Source: Aliikangiella maris
Lineage (GTDB): Bacteria; Pseudomonadota; Gammaproteobacteria; Enterobacterales; Kangiellaceae
DNA length: 64,000 bases
Assembly: GCF_040719265.1 (NCBI RefSeq)
Contig: NZ_JBFDAH010000009.1
Span: 1-64,000 of the forward strand
Direction: 5' to 3'
In this document: in pieces, positions 18,905 through 27,023 of the stretch
Layout of the letters: each line of letters begins with the position of its first letter
How positions within the stretch are numbered: the stretch's first letter is position 1
The notes under the pieces: generated by a model
Database searches by the model: none
What the model was told of the DNA's origin: nothing
Seen by the model: only the letters and a program-made list of their open reading frames with translations
Made by a program: the position numbers and the translations under genes

Positions 18905-20002
18905 ATGTCTATTACATCCATTGAACAATTAAAATCAATTGAATCCTGGTCAACACGGAAAACGCCAGTTGTCTGCGTCAATGTGATTGATGAAACTCAC
19001 GATGTGAAAACATTTCAGTTTAGAGCAAAGGAACCACAATTATTTCATTTTAAACCCGGTCAGTTTATAGGTATTCAATTAGAAATTGGTGGCGAAAAAC
19101 ATAACCGCTCTTATACCATCGCTTCATCCCCTACTCGTCCTCATTTGCTTGAATTAACCATAAAGAAAGATCCTGAGGGAATCATTTCTTCATGGTTACA
19201 TGAAAATATTCAAGTTGGTAGTGAATTAGAGTTTCGCGGTCCAGCTGGGCAGTTTAACTGTTTGGATATTGAGTCAGATAAAGTGGTTTTAATTTCAGCT
19301 GGTTCGGGTATTACACCAGCCATGTCAATGCTGCGTTTTTGGTGCGATCAAGCGGTGAATAAAAATATCGTTTTTCTTCATTGGGCGAGAACAACTCAAG
19401 ATATAATTTTTAGGCGCGAATTAAGTTTACTGGATTTTCAACATGCCAATTGCACAATTGAAGTGGTTTGTTCTCAACCAGGATTAACTGAAAACTGGCT
19501 GGGTCGGCGTGGTCGGGTTAACAAAAATATTTTGCTTGATGTGGTGCCTGATATTCAAGAACGAGTGATCTTTTGCTGTGGACCAGATGGATTTATGGAT
19601 CAGGTTAAGCAAAGTCTTGGGCAACTTGATTTTAATATGGAAAATTATCACGATGAAACCTTTGATCCAGGTGGTAAAAAGAAAGCCAAACTTGAAAAAC
19701 AACAAGCTGAGCAGCAACAAGCACCAGAAGAAGCCGTAAAACTGTTTAAATTAACTTTAAAAAAATCAGGGATCACTGTCGATGTAACTACTCAGGATGC
19801 ACTATTGGAAAAAATTGAATCTACAGGTGTAGCAATTGAATCAGCTTGTCGCGAAGGAGATTGCGGATGTTGCAAAGTAAGAAAAATCAGTGGCGATACG
19901 GTTACAACAAATGATTCAGGCCTGGATAAGCAAAGTGAGCAAGAGGGATTTATTTTAACCTGTACCTCGCATGTCAGATCAGATGTTGAATTAGACATTT
20001 AA
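18905..20002 (+). CDS. FAD/NAD(P)H reductase with C-terminal 2Fe-2S domain (Hcr-like)
   Basis: A 365-residue electron-transfer protein. The FAD-binding beta-barrel has HNRSYTIASSP (about residue 65), the NAD-binding domain has ISAGSGITPAMSML (about 133) and FCCGPDGFMDQVKQSL (about 222), and the C-terminus is a plant-type 2Fe-2S ferredoxin domain with ACREGDCGCCKVRK and a last Cys in ILTCTSHV. This domain order is that of NADH-HCP reductase (Hcr) and of related class IA oxygenase reductases. No hybrid-cluster-protein or oxygenase gene lies next to it, so the partner is unknown. It follows the parB terminator and appears to be monocistronic. A linker rich in Q, E and K (about 255-275) separates the domains. 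Confidence 0.85.
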   Translation: MSITSIEQLKSIESWSTRKTPVVCVNVIDETHDVKTFQFRAKEPQLFHFKPGQFIGIQLEIGGEKHNRSYTIASSPTRPHLLELTIKKDPEGIISSWLHENIQVGSELEFRGPAGQFNCLDIESDKVVLISAGSGITPAMSMLRFWCDQAVNKNIVFLHWARTTQDIIFRRELSLLDFQHANCTIEVVCSQPGLTENWLGRRGRVNKNILLDVVPDIQERVIFCCGPDGFMDQVKQSLGQLDFNMENYHDETFDPGGKKKAKLEKQQAEQQQAPEEAVKLFKLTLKKSGITVDVTTQDALLEKIESTGVAIESACREGDCGCCKVRKISGDTVTTNDSGLDKQSEQEGFILTCTSHVRSDVELDI

Positions 20003-20033
20003 CCAGGGGAAAATATAGAATTGGTGCTCAAGT

Positions 20034-20312
20034 ATGAATGGTAAAAGTTATCTATTTATTCAAATTAGCGGCGATCGCTCACAAATGCAATAATGCGGTA
20101 GGATAACTGAACGTTTTGTTGTAAATGGTGATGCACCTAACTATCGAGAGTTAGTGACAATTGTCATGACGGCTTACACCAGTAAAGAAAGTAATGTTGA
20201 AATTATTGGTTATGATTCGTACAGTACTTTTTCAAACGCTCTAGATTTAATGGGGGTTAAAGTTGGTACTATGCTTGGTAATACCAAACTTAGGCTCAAA
20301 TTAATTACTTGA
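20034..20312 (+). pseudogene. Possible decayed small gene, unrecognised
   Basis: An ATG at 20034 opens 19 codons (MNGKSYLFIQISGDRSQMQ) and hits TAA at 20091. Immediately afterwards another frame stays open for about 70 codons to TGA at 20310-20312, encoding CGRITERFVVNGDAPNYREL and a continuing sequence of ordinary composition. The two pieces read like one protein of about 90 residues split by a frameshift. I cannot name the family, and it could be random open sequence. The rest of the gap 20003-20458 holds only short repeats. Confidence 0.35.
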
Positions 20313-20380
20313 AATTAACAAATGCTAGCCGGATTGGAATTTCTGAATTGAAAGGACTGAACTCAAATAATCGAGTTTAA

Positions 20381-20408
20381 AGTGTTGAGCTCAAAGTATT
20401 GAGCTCAA
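20381..20408. repeat. Two tandem 14-bp repeats with a degenerate flanking copy
   Basis: AGTGTTGAGCTCAA (20381-20394) is followed directly by AGTATTGAGCTCAA (20395-20408). A degenerate version (ACTGAACTCAAATAA) precedes them. Each unit contains the palindrome TTGAGCTCAA, so they could be tandem operator-like sites or simple slippage products. Confidence 0.6.
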
Positions 20409-20458
20409 AGCGCTAATTCGGCAAATTTGTTAACTAACAGAAATACCCACAGCTAAGT

Positions 20459-21541
20459 TTATTTTTCTAGTAAAATATCAGTAATAACCTCTGGCTGAGA
20501 AAAAGGAATCAAGTGTTCTTGAGTATCCAGTTCAATGTATTTTCCTTCTTTTGCCCGTTCAATCAGTTTTAAATAATATTGTTTCCCGTCTTTACGCCAA
20601 TCTTTTAGTTCTTTTTTGAGCTCATCATTTTTGCTTTGCTCAATGTAACGCTGTTCAAAATCCGTGTCGATAATCGTGAGCTTTAGCTCTTTGGGAAAAA
20701 ATAGCATTTTTGTTGATAGTAAGTCTTCATCATATTGTGCTATTTCACGGAATTGATTTTGTAGATTTATCCGATTTAATCTTCTGGCAAAAATACGCTC
20801 GACAAATTGCCAGTCGGTCAAAGGATCGTCAGCCGATAATGTTTTAATATGCTGATAGTCCATCTCTGTTTTTTGTTTCGCTCTTGCATCATATTTGCCT
20901 TCTTCAATGTATTTTACATAGGCTTGCAGATTTTTCTTAAAGGGATAAGCATCTTTTCTGTAACGCTCAATTGAAAAATCCGTAATTACATCAGGATCGA
21001 TCAGCGTAACCGAGAGTATATTCATTGGCTCCAAAAATTCCGCTGATTGGTTAAATAGATGTAGCAGTGAGATATTCGATGATGCAAATCCCACGAAATG
21101 AATATTTTGTAGCTCTTTTTGAATGATGAATTTTCTTAAATCATCAGCAAACTGAACATAACCAACCTGGGCTTTTGCATCTGCGGTGATTTGTCCCGCC
21201 CTATCAATCGTATAAACATCAAACTGTTTTGTTAATCGGGGGGCAAGTCTTGCATACCAAGCGGAGTCGGAAAACCAATTATCCGTAGGACCAGAAAGTA
21301 AAATAACGGTTGCTTTTTGTTCAGTTGTACTGGTGTGGCGTTTTTCTAAACTTGGCTGTTCTTCTATAAACCATCGAGTAACGTGTAATGGATGATTGTT
21401 TATTTGAATTATCTGACTTTGATGCTTTGCCACAAGTTGTAGTGAGACGAGTGTGGTGAATAGAATTATTAGTGTTTTAAGCAATTTTTGAACCATATCT
21501 TTAATTTGACTGATTTTTATACTATAGTTTGGCGTTGTCAT
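20459..21541 (-). CDS. Alpha/beta-hydrolase-like exported protein, nucleophile position altered
   Basis: A 360-residue protein. If translation begins at the internal Met (MVQKLLKTLIILFTTLVSLQ, start near 21496) it has a clear signal peptide or anchor. The alpha/beta hydrolase fold is suggested by ATVILLSGPTDNWFSDSAWY, FDVYTIDRAGQ, the elbow region IHFVGFASSNISLL and a late His in EHLIPFSQPEV. At the elbow the usual Gly-x-Ser-x-Gly is replaced by Gly-Phe-Ala-Ser-Ser, so the normal nucleophile Ser appears to be Ala. It may be a non-catalytic or divergent member. It is transcribed away from the ATP synthase operon, sharing the intergenic region 21542-21820. Confidence 0.6.
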   Translation of the reverse strand: MTTPNYSIKISQIKDMVQKLLKTLIILFTTLVSLQLVAKHQSQIIQINNHPLHVTRWFIEEQPSLEKRHTSTTEQKATVILLSGPTDNWFSDSAWYARLAPRLTKQFDVYTIDRAGQITADAKAQVGYVQFADDLRKFIIQKELQNIHFVGFASSNISLLHLFNQSAEFLEPMNILSVTLIDPDVITDFSIERYRKDAYPFKKNLQAYVKYIEEGKYDARAKQKTEMDYQHIKTLSADDPLTDWQFVERIFARRLNRINLQNQFREIAQYDEDLLSTKMLFFPKELKLTIIDTDFEQRYIEQSKNDELKKELKDWRKDGKQYYLKLIERAKEGKYIELDTQEHLIPFSQPEVITDILLEK

Positions 21542-21697
21542 TCGATTGTTAAATCCAAAATAACAAACCCTTAAATTACAGAGGGTTATCTCAAAAATGT
21601 GATGTTTTTATTTAAGTTCTTAACTTACATTATTATTGTTGATTTTTAAAACATCAAATAAATCCTTCATTTACGCTGATTATTACCTCGACGCCTC

Positions 21698-21726
21698 TTG
21701 CTTAACAAAGGATAGATCTCTATAAT
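21698..21726 (+). promoter_or_regulatory. Candidate promoter of the atp operon
   Basis: A perfect -10 TATAAT lies at 21721-21726 with TTGCTT (21698-21703) 17 bp upstream as a weak -35, about 95 bp before atpI. It is the best sigma-70 candidate I see in this intergenic region. Confidence 0.55.
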
Positions 21727-21820
21727 TTGCGCCGCATTTAGATGGTTGATTTGTGCTAATCTGTCAACCAATAAATTAAAAACTATCTGATTAAGTTACA
21801 AGGTATAAGCAAAGTTACAC

Positions 21821-22201
21821 ATGAGCCAAATCTTAGTCAGACACGGATTTCAACAAGCAAAGAAGCTGTTGCTGATTCAAACATTGATCATCGTGTTGAT
21901 ATCGGCATTTGGATTACTAAAAGAATTAATGGTAGCAGTCGCACTGCTATCGGGCGGAATAGTTATTTTAATAGCTAATACCTATTTCGTTTTTAAGGCA
22001 TTTTCAAAATCTGGGGCGCAAGCAAACAAACAGGTAGTTCGTGCTTTTTACTTTGGCGAAACCGTAAAAATAGCACTCTCCATCAGTTTATTAATCGTTG
22101 CATTTCTGTTGTTACCCGGTTTTGAAATGTATGTCTTAGTTGGATATATCATGGCGTTACTCTGTCAGTGGTTAACGCCTGTAATAATCAAGACCCATTA
22201 A
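21821..22201 (+). CDS. atpI: ATP synthase accessory protein AtpI
   Basis: Small hydrophobic protein encoded ahead of the F1Fo subunits and implicated in c-ring assembly. The 126 residues contain four predicted membrane helices (LIQTLIIVLISAFGLL, VAVALLSGGIVILIANTYFV, ALSISLLIVAFLLLPG, YVLVGYIMALLCQWL). It is followed by atpB after 20 bp. Assignment rests on position, length and topology; sequence conservation in the family is low. Confidence 0.88.
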   Translation: MSQILVRHGFQQAKKLLLIQTLIIVLISAFGLLKELMVAVALLSGGIVILIANTYFVFKAFSKSGAQANKQVVRAFYFGETVKIALSISLLIVAFLLLPGFEMYVLVGYIMALLCQWLTPVIIKTH

Positions 22202-22220
22202 TAACAGGAATAATGAGTTT

Positions 22221-23039
22221 ATGAGTGCAGAATCAAGTTCGGGTTATATCAAGCACCACTTGCAAAACCTGCAAGCCTGTTCAACCGAAAATGGCTGGAC
22301 ATTCAACACTGCTGAAAACCCTAATATCTGTTCAGGTAGTCGACTCGATGCCATCAATGTAGACAGTATGTTTTTCTCGGTTTTTCTCGGATTGGTTTTC
22401 CTTTGGATTTTCAGACGATCTGCTAAAAAAGCTACTACCGGTGTTCCAGGCAAGTTTCAATGCTTCATCGAGTTAATTATCGATTTTGTCGATACCAATG
22501 TTAAAGACACCTTCCACGGCAAAAATAAACTGATTGCGCCAATGGGCTTAACCATCTTTGTATGGGTCTATTTAATGAATTTGATGGATTTGATTCCTGT
22601 CGACTGGATTCCCGGATTAGCCCATCTAGTAGGTGTTCCTTATTTCAAAATTGTTCCAAGTACCGATATTAATGTGACTTTTGCTATGTCACTGTCTGTT
22701 TTCATATTAATCCTTTTTTATAGTATTAAAGTGAAAGGTATCGGTGGATTTACCAAAGAATTGACCCTCAACCCATTTAATCACTGGGCGGCAATTCCTC
22801 TGAACCTGATTTTAGAAGGCGCTGCATTACTTGCAAAACCAATTTCTTTATCGCTTCGACTTTTCGGAAACATGTATGCGGGTGAGCTGATTTTCATCTT
22901 GATCGCATTAATGGGCTATATGCAATTACCACTTCATTTTGGTTGGGCTGTGCTCCATTTGTTGGTAATTTTCCTGCAAGCGTTTATTTTCATGATGCTT
23001 ACTGTGGTTTATCTCAGTCTGGCACATGAAGATCACTAA
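22221..23039 (+). CDS. atpB: F0 ATP synthase subunit a
   Basis: Membrane subunit that provides the proton half-channels against the c-ring. The 272-residue length is normal for gammaproteobacteria. The essential Arg lies in helix segment ISLSLRLFGNMYAGEL (about residue 215), and the conserved Asn-Pro segment LTLNPFNHWAAIPLNLILEG precedes it. The N-terminus SGYIKHHLQNLQ resembles E. coli subunit a. Several hydrophobic helices follow. Confidence 0.97.
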   Translation: MSAESSSGYIKHHLQNLQACSTENGWTFNTAENPNICSGSRLDAINVDSMFFSVFLGLVFLWIFRRSAKKATTGVPGKFQCFIELIIDFVDTNVKDTFHGKNKLIAPMGLTIFVWVYLMNLMDLIPVDWIPGLAHLVGVPYFKIVPSTDINVTFAMSLSVFILILFYSIKVKGIGGFTKELTLNPFNHWAAIPLNLILEGAALLAKPISLSLRLFGNMYAGELIFILIALMGYMQLPLHFGWAVLHLLVIFLQAFIFMMLTVVYLSLAHEDH

Positions 23040-23099
23040 TTAAAACTGACCTTTACTTTATAAATTTTAACTTTAACTAATCCTTACTAGGAGAACACA

Positions 23100-23366
23100 A
23101 TGGAAACAGTAATCGGCTTTACCGCAATCGCAGTAGCTATCCTTATCGGTCTTGGCGCACTTGGCGTTGGTATTGGTATGGGTCTTTTAGGTGGTAAATT
23201 CCTTGAGAGTGCAGCTCGTCAACCAGAATTAGCGCCAATGCTTCAAGTTAAAATGTTCATCGTGGTTGGTCTGCTTGACGCGGTAGCGATGATTGGTGTT
23301 GGTATTGCATTGTTCTTCACTTTTGCTAATCCATTTGTTGGACAACTACAAGCAATCGGCGCTTAA
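23100..23366 (+). CDS. atpE: F0 ATP synthase subunit c
   Basis: Proteolipid of the rotary ring, 88 residues in a two-helix hairpin. The first helix is glycine-rich (LGALGVGIGMGLLGGKFLE), the polar loop carries ARQPELAPML, and the second helix contains the ion-binding acidic residue in VVGLLDAVAMIGVGIALFF (Asp near 61). Ligands of a sodium-binding ring are not evident, so proton coupling is likely. AGGAG lies just upstream of the ATG. Confidence 0.97.
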   Translation: METVIGFTAIAVAILIGLGALGVGIGMGLLGGKFLESAARQPELAPMLQVKMFIVVGLLDAVAMIGVGIALFFTFANPFVGQLQAIGA

Positions 23367-23410
23367 TCACTCTCGAGTCTTATTATTAACCGACATTAGA
23401 GGAGATTGCC

Positions 23411-23881
23411 GTGGATTTTAATGCAACCCTGATAGGCCAAACGATAGCGATGATATTCTTCGTTTGGTTTACCATGAAATATATCTGGCCATTACTTGAT
23501 GCTGCGATCACCGAGCGTCAGGATAAAATTCGCGAAGGACTGGAAGCTGCAGATAAAAGTCAACATGATTTAGAGTTGGCTCAAAAGAAAGCTGCTGAAA
23601 CCATGCGTGAAGCCAAAGAAAAAGCTGCTGAGTTAATTGAACAAGCTAAAAAGCGTCATGCTGAAATTGTCGATTCAGCAAAAACTGACGCACGAGCTGA
23701 AGCAGATAAAATATTGGCTGGTGCCAATGCAGAAATTGAGCAAGAAGTCCATCGGGCGCGAGAAGAATTACGTAAGCAGGTTTCGGTATTAGCCGTAGCC
23801 GGTGCAGAAAAAATTCTTCAACGCAACATCGATGCATCTGCCCAGGCGGATATTCTTGAAAGCTTAGTTGCTGAACTTTAA
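23411..23881 (+). CDS. atpF: F0 ATP synthase subunit b
   Basis: Peripheral-stalk subunit, 156 residues: one N-terminal membrane helix (GQTIAMIFFVWFTMKYIWP) followed by a long charged coiled coil rich in Ala, Glu and Lys. The start is GTG at 23411, preceded by GAGGAG. Length equals the E. coli subunit. It is cotranscribed between atpE and atpH. Confidence 0.96.
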   Translation: MDFNATLIGQTIAMIFFVWFTMKYIWPLLDAAITERQDKIREGLEAADKSQHDLELAQKKAAETMREAKEKAAELIEQAKKRHAEIVDSAKTDARAEADKILAGANAEIEQEVHRAREELRKQVSVLAVAGAEKILQRNIDASAQADILESLVAEL

Positions 23882-23899
23882 TTAAAATGAAGGTGGCCC

Positions 23900-24436
23900 A
23901 TGGCTGAATTAACAACACTCGCAAGACCATACGCAAAAGCTGCGTTTGAGTATGCTATTGAAGCTAAGCAGTTGGCCGAATGGTCTGAAATGCTTGGTTT
24001 TGCTGCCAGCGTGGTGAACGATGAGTCGATGCAGCAGCTATTAACCAGCCCTCATTTTACCAAAGAAGATCAAAAAGATGCGATGCTGAAGGTTTGTCAG
24101 GACAAACTGGATGAAAAAGGTGCTAATTTAATCAAGCTATTAGCCCAAAATGGCCGTCTTTTGACTTTGCCTGAAATTGAAGTGTTATTTAACTTTTTGC
24201 GCAGCGAATTTGAGAAAACAATTGAAGCGCAAGTGACTTCAGCGACAGCGTTAAATGAGCAGCAAATCACCCAATTAAAAGAAAAACTCGCAGCAAAACT
24301 CGGCCGTACGGTCGAAGTTGAAGTGAATGTTGATGCTGATCTATTAGGTGGTTTGATAATTCAAGCAGAAGATTTAGTGATTGATGGTTCGGTTCGCGGC
24401 AAGCTAACTAAACTGTCTGACACTTTGAACGTATAA
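23900..24436 (+). CDS. atpH: F1 ATP synthase subunit delta
   Basis: Links the peripheral stalk to the top of F1. The 178-residue length is normal. The N-terminal segment ELTTLARPYAKAAFEYA and the C-terminal GGLIIQAEDLVIDGSVRGKL are family hallmarks. It lies 18 bp after atpF and 12 bp before atpA. Confidence 0.96.
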   Translation: MAELTTLARPYAKAAFEYAIEAKQLAEWSEMLGFAASVVNDESMQQLLTSPHFTKEDQKDAMLKVCQDKLDEKGANLIKLLAQNGRLLTLPEIEVLFNFLRSEFEKTIEAQVTSATALNEQQITQLKEKLAAKLGRTVEVEVNVDADLLGGLIIQAEDLVIDGSVRGKLTKLSDTLNV

Positions 24437-24448
24437 GGAACGCAGAGC

Positions 24449-25996
24449 ATGAGTATGCAACTGAATCCATCAGAAATCAGTGAGTTAATCAGACAACGAA
24501 TCAATGACTTTGAAGTTGTATCTGAAGCTCGTAATGAAGGTACTATTGTCAGCGTATCTGACGGTATCTTAAAAATTCATGGCCTTGCTGAAGTTATGCA
24601 GGGTGAAATGATTGAATTGCCTGGCGGTAAGTATGGTTTGGCACTTAACCTTGAACGTGATTCAGTTGGTGCGGTAGTTCTAGGTGACTATTCCGACATC
24701 GTAGAAGGTCAAAAAGCCAAGTGTACTGGCCGTATTCTTGAAGTGCCAACCGGTGAGTCCTTATTAGGCCGTGTTGTTGATGCACTAGGTAATCCAATCG
24801 ACGGAAAAGGTCCTATTGAAAATGCGACTTACGCACCTGTTGAAAAAGTAGCACCTGGTGTTATCGCTCGTCAATCAGTTGATCAACCCGTTCAAACCGG
24901 CTACAAATCAGTCGATGCGATGATTCCTGTTGGTCGTGGTCAGCGTGAGTTGATTATCGGTGACCGTCAAACCGGTAAATCAGCTTTGGCGGTTGATGCA
25001 ATCATCAATCAGAAGTCTACCGGTGTAAAATGTATCTATGTTGCCGTTGGTCAAAAAGCTTCAACTATTGCCAATATCGTACGTAAACTGGAAGAACATG
25101 GTGCAATGGCACACACTATCGTTGTTGCGGCAGCAGCTTCTGATTCTGCGGCACTGCAATTTATCGCACCTTTCTCTGGTTGTACCATGGGTGAGTATTA
25201 TCGTGATAACGGCGAAGACGCACTTATCGTTTATGATGATTTAACCAAACAAGCTTGGGCATATCGTCAAATTTCATTATTGTTACGTCGTCCGCCTGGT
25301 CGTGAAGCCTATCCTGGTGATGTTTTCTATCTTCATTCTCGTTTATTAGAGCGCGCAGCTCGGGTAAATGCCGACTATGTAGAGAAATTTACTGGTGGCA
25401 AAGTTAAAGGCAAAACAGGTTCTTTAACGGCTTTACCAATTATCGAAACTCAAGCTGGTGACGTATCTGCTTTCGTACCGACCAATGTTATTTCGATTAC
25501 CGATGGTCAGATTTTCCTTGAAACTGACTTATTTAATGCCGGTATCCGTCCTGCGGTAAATGCGGGTCTTTCGGTATCTCGTGTTGGTGGAGCGGCTCAA
25601 ACAAAAATCATTAAAAAGCTGGGTGGTGGTGTTCGTCTAGCACTTGCACAATATCGTGAACTAGCGGCATTTGCACAGTTTGCATCAGATTTAGATGAAG
25701 CGACTCGTGCTCAGTTAGAGCATGGTCAACGTGTTACTGAATTAATGAAGCAAAATCAATACGCCCCTATGTCAGTTGCACAAATGGCTGTTTCACTATT
25801 TGCTGCTGAAAAAGGCTATTTAAAAGATGTTGATATTAGCAAGGTTCAGGATTTCGAAGCTGCATTGCAAGATTACATGGGTGCTAACGAAGCTGCACTG
25901 ATGACTAAAATCAATGAGTCAGGCAGCTATGATAAAGAAATCGAATCTGCACTTGATGCTGCCTTGAGCAAGTTTAAAGAAACTGGCACCTGGTAA
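24449..25996 (+). CDS. atpA: F1 ATP synthase subunit alpha
   Basis: Non-catalytic nucleotide-binding subunit, 515 residues. Walker A GDRQTGKSALAVDAI lies near residue 170, the conserved ALIVYDDLTKQAWAYRQISL near 263, and the alpha-type signature PAVNAGLSVSRVGGAAQ near 365 contains the arginine finger. C-terminal helices end LSKFKETGTW. A strong hairpin lies in the 93-bp spacer before atpG. Confidence 0.98.
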   Translation: MSMQLNPSEISELIRQRINDFEVVSEARNEGTIVSVSDGILKIHGLAEVMQGEMIELPGGKYGLALNLERDSVGAVVLGDYSDIVEGQKAKCTGRILEVPTGESLLGRVVDALGNPIDGKGPIENATYAPVEKVAPGVIARQSVDQPVQTGYKSVDAMIPVGRGQRELIIGDRQTGKSALAVDAIINQKSTGVKCIYVAVGQKASTIANIVRKLEEHGAMAHTIVVAAAASDSAALQFIAPFSGCTMGEYYRDNGEDALIVYDDLTKQAWAYRQISLLLRRPPGREAYPGDVFYLHSRLLERAARVNADYVEKFTGGKVKGKTGSLTALPIIETQAGDVSAFVPTNVISITDGQIFLETDLFNAGIRPAVNAGLSVSRVGGAAQTKIIKKLGGGVRLALAQYRELAAFAQFASDLDEATRAQLEHGQRVTELMKQNQYAPMSVAQMAVSLFAAEKGYLKDVDISKVQDFEAALQDYMGANEAALMTKINESGSYDKEIESALDAALSKFKETGTW

Positions 25997-26008
25997 GCTG
26001 CAAGTATC

Positions 26009-26032
26009 AAGGAGAGTATAAACTCTCCTTTT
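26009..26032 (+). terminator. Hairpin with short U-run between atpA and atpG
   Basis: AAGGAGAGT (26009-26017) and ACTCTCCTT (26022-26030) form a perfect 9-bp stem with loop ATAA; the last stem bases begin a TTTT run (26029-26032). It resembles an intrinsic terminator but lies 13 bases after the atpA stop, inside the operon, so partial attenuation or mRNA-end protection is more plausible than full termination. Confidence 0.7.
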
Positions 26033-26089
26033 AGGCCGTTTAGGCCAAAGTAACGTTAACTAATAAAATTTAATTACTGGAATCAGTCT

Positions 26090-26950
26090 ATGGCGGTCGG
26101 AAAAGAAATTCGTACCAAGATTGGAAGTATCAAAAATACTCAAAAAATTACCAGTGCAATGGAAATGGTTGCTGCAAGTAAAATGCGTAAAGCGCAGGAT
26201 AGAATGGAAGCAACCAAACCTTATGCACAGAGAATCCGTAATGTAATCGGACACCTTGCTATGGGTAATACTGAGTATAAGCATCCATATATTATCGAGC
26301 GTGAAGTTAAGCGTGTTGGTTTTATTGTTGTATCAACTGATCGAGGTTTATGCGGTGGTTTAAATACCAATATGTTCAAAGAAGCATTGAAATCTATGCA
26401 AACCTGGCAAGAGAAAGATGTTGAAATTGATCTTTGTCTGGTGGGCTCAAAAGCAGGTGGATTTTTCAATCGATTTGGCGGTAATGTGGTTGCAAAAACT
26501 TCTCATCTGGGTGATGCGCCGACAGTCAGTGATTTGATTGGTACAGTTAAAGTAATGCTTGATTCCTTTGATGACGGCCGAATTGACCGTTTGTACTTGG
26601 TCCATAATGAGTTTGTCAACACGATGACACAAAGCCCAAGAGTTCACCAATTATTACCTGTTGAAAAGCAGGAGGAAGATGAGCTTAAGCATCACTGGGA
26701 TTATATTTATGAACCAGATGCCAAAGAACTATTGGATGTTTTATTGGTTCGTTACATTGAATCACAGGTATATCAAGGGGTTGTTGACAATATTGCTTGT
26801 GAACAAGCATCTCGAATGGTAGCCATGAAAGCAGCGACTGACAACGCAGGTAGTATTATTGATGATCTGCAATTGATCTATAACAAAGCCCGTCAGGCAG
26901 CAATTACCCAGGAAATTTCTGAAATTATTGGTGGTGCAGCCGCGGTTTAA
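26090..26950 (+). CDS. atpG: F1 ATP synthase subunit gamma
   Basis: Central rotor shaft, 286 residues. N-terminal coiled coil EIRTKIGSIKNTQKITSAM, the conserved STDRGLCGGLNTNMFK near residue 82, and the C-terminal helix KARQAAITQEISEIIGGAAA. Length equals E. coli gamma (287). It follows the hairpin-bearing atpA-atpG spacer and precedes atpD. Confidence 0.97.
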   Translation: MAVGKEIRTKIGSIKNTQKITSAMEMVAASKMRKAQDRMEATKPYAQRIRNVIGHLAMGNTEYKHPYIIEREVKRVGFIVVSTDRGLCGGLNTNMFKEALKSMQTWQEKDVEIDLCLVGSKAGGFFNRFGGNVVAKTSHLGDAPTVSDLIGTVKVMLDSFDDGRIDRLYLVHNEFVNTMTQSPRVHQLLPVEKQEEDELKHHWDYIYEPDAKELLDVLLVRYIESQVYQGVVDNIACEQASRMVAMKAATDNAGSIIDDLQLIYNKARQAAITQEISEIIGGAAAV

Positions 26951-27023
26951 TGTAACCGTGTTGCCCATAACAGAAATTTGAGTTAACGAATTTTAAAGAA
27001 ATTATTAAACAGAGGAACAAACA

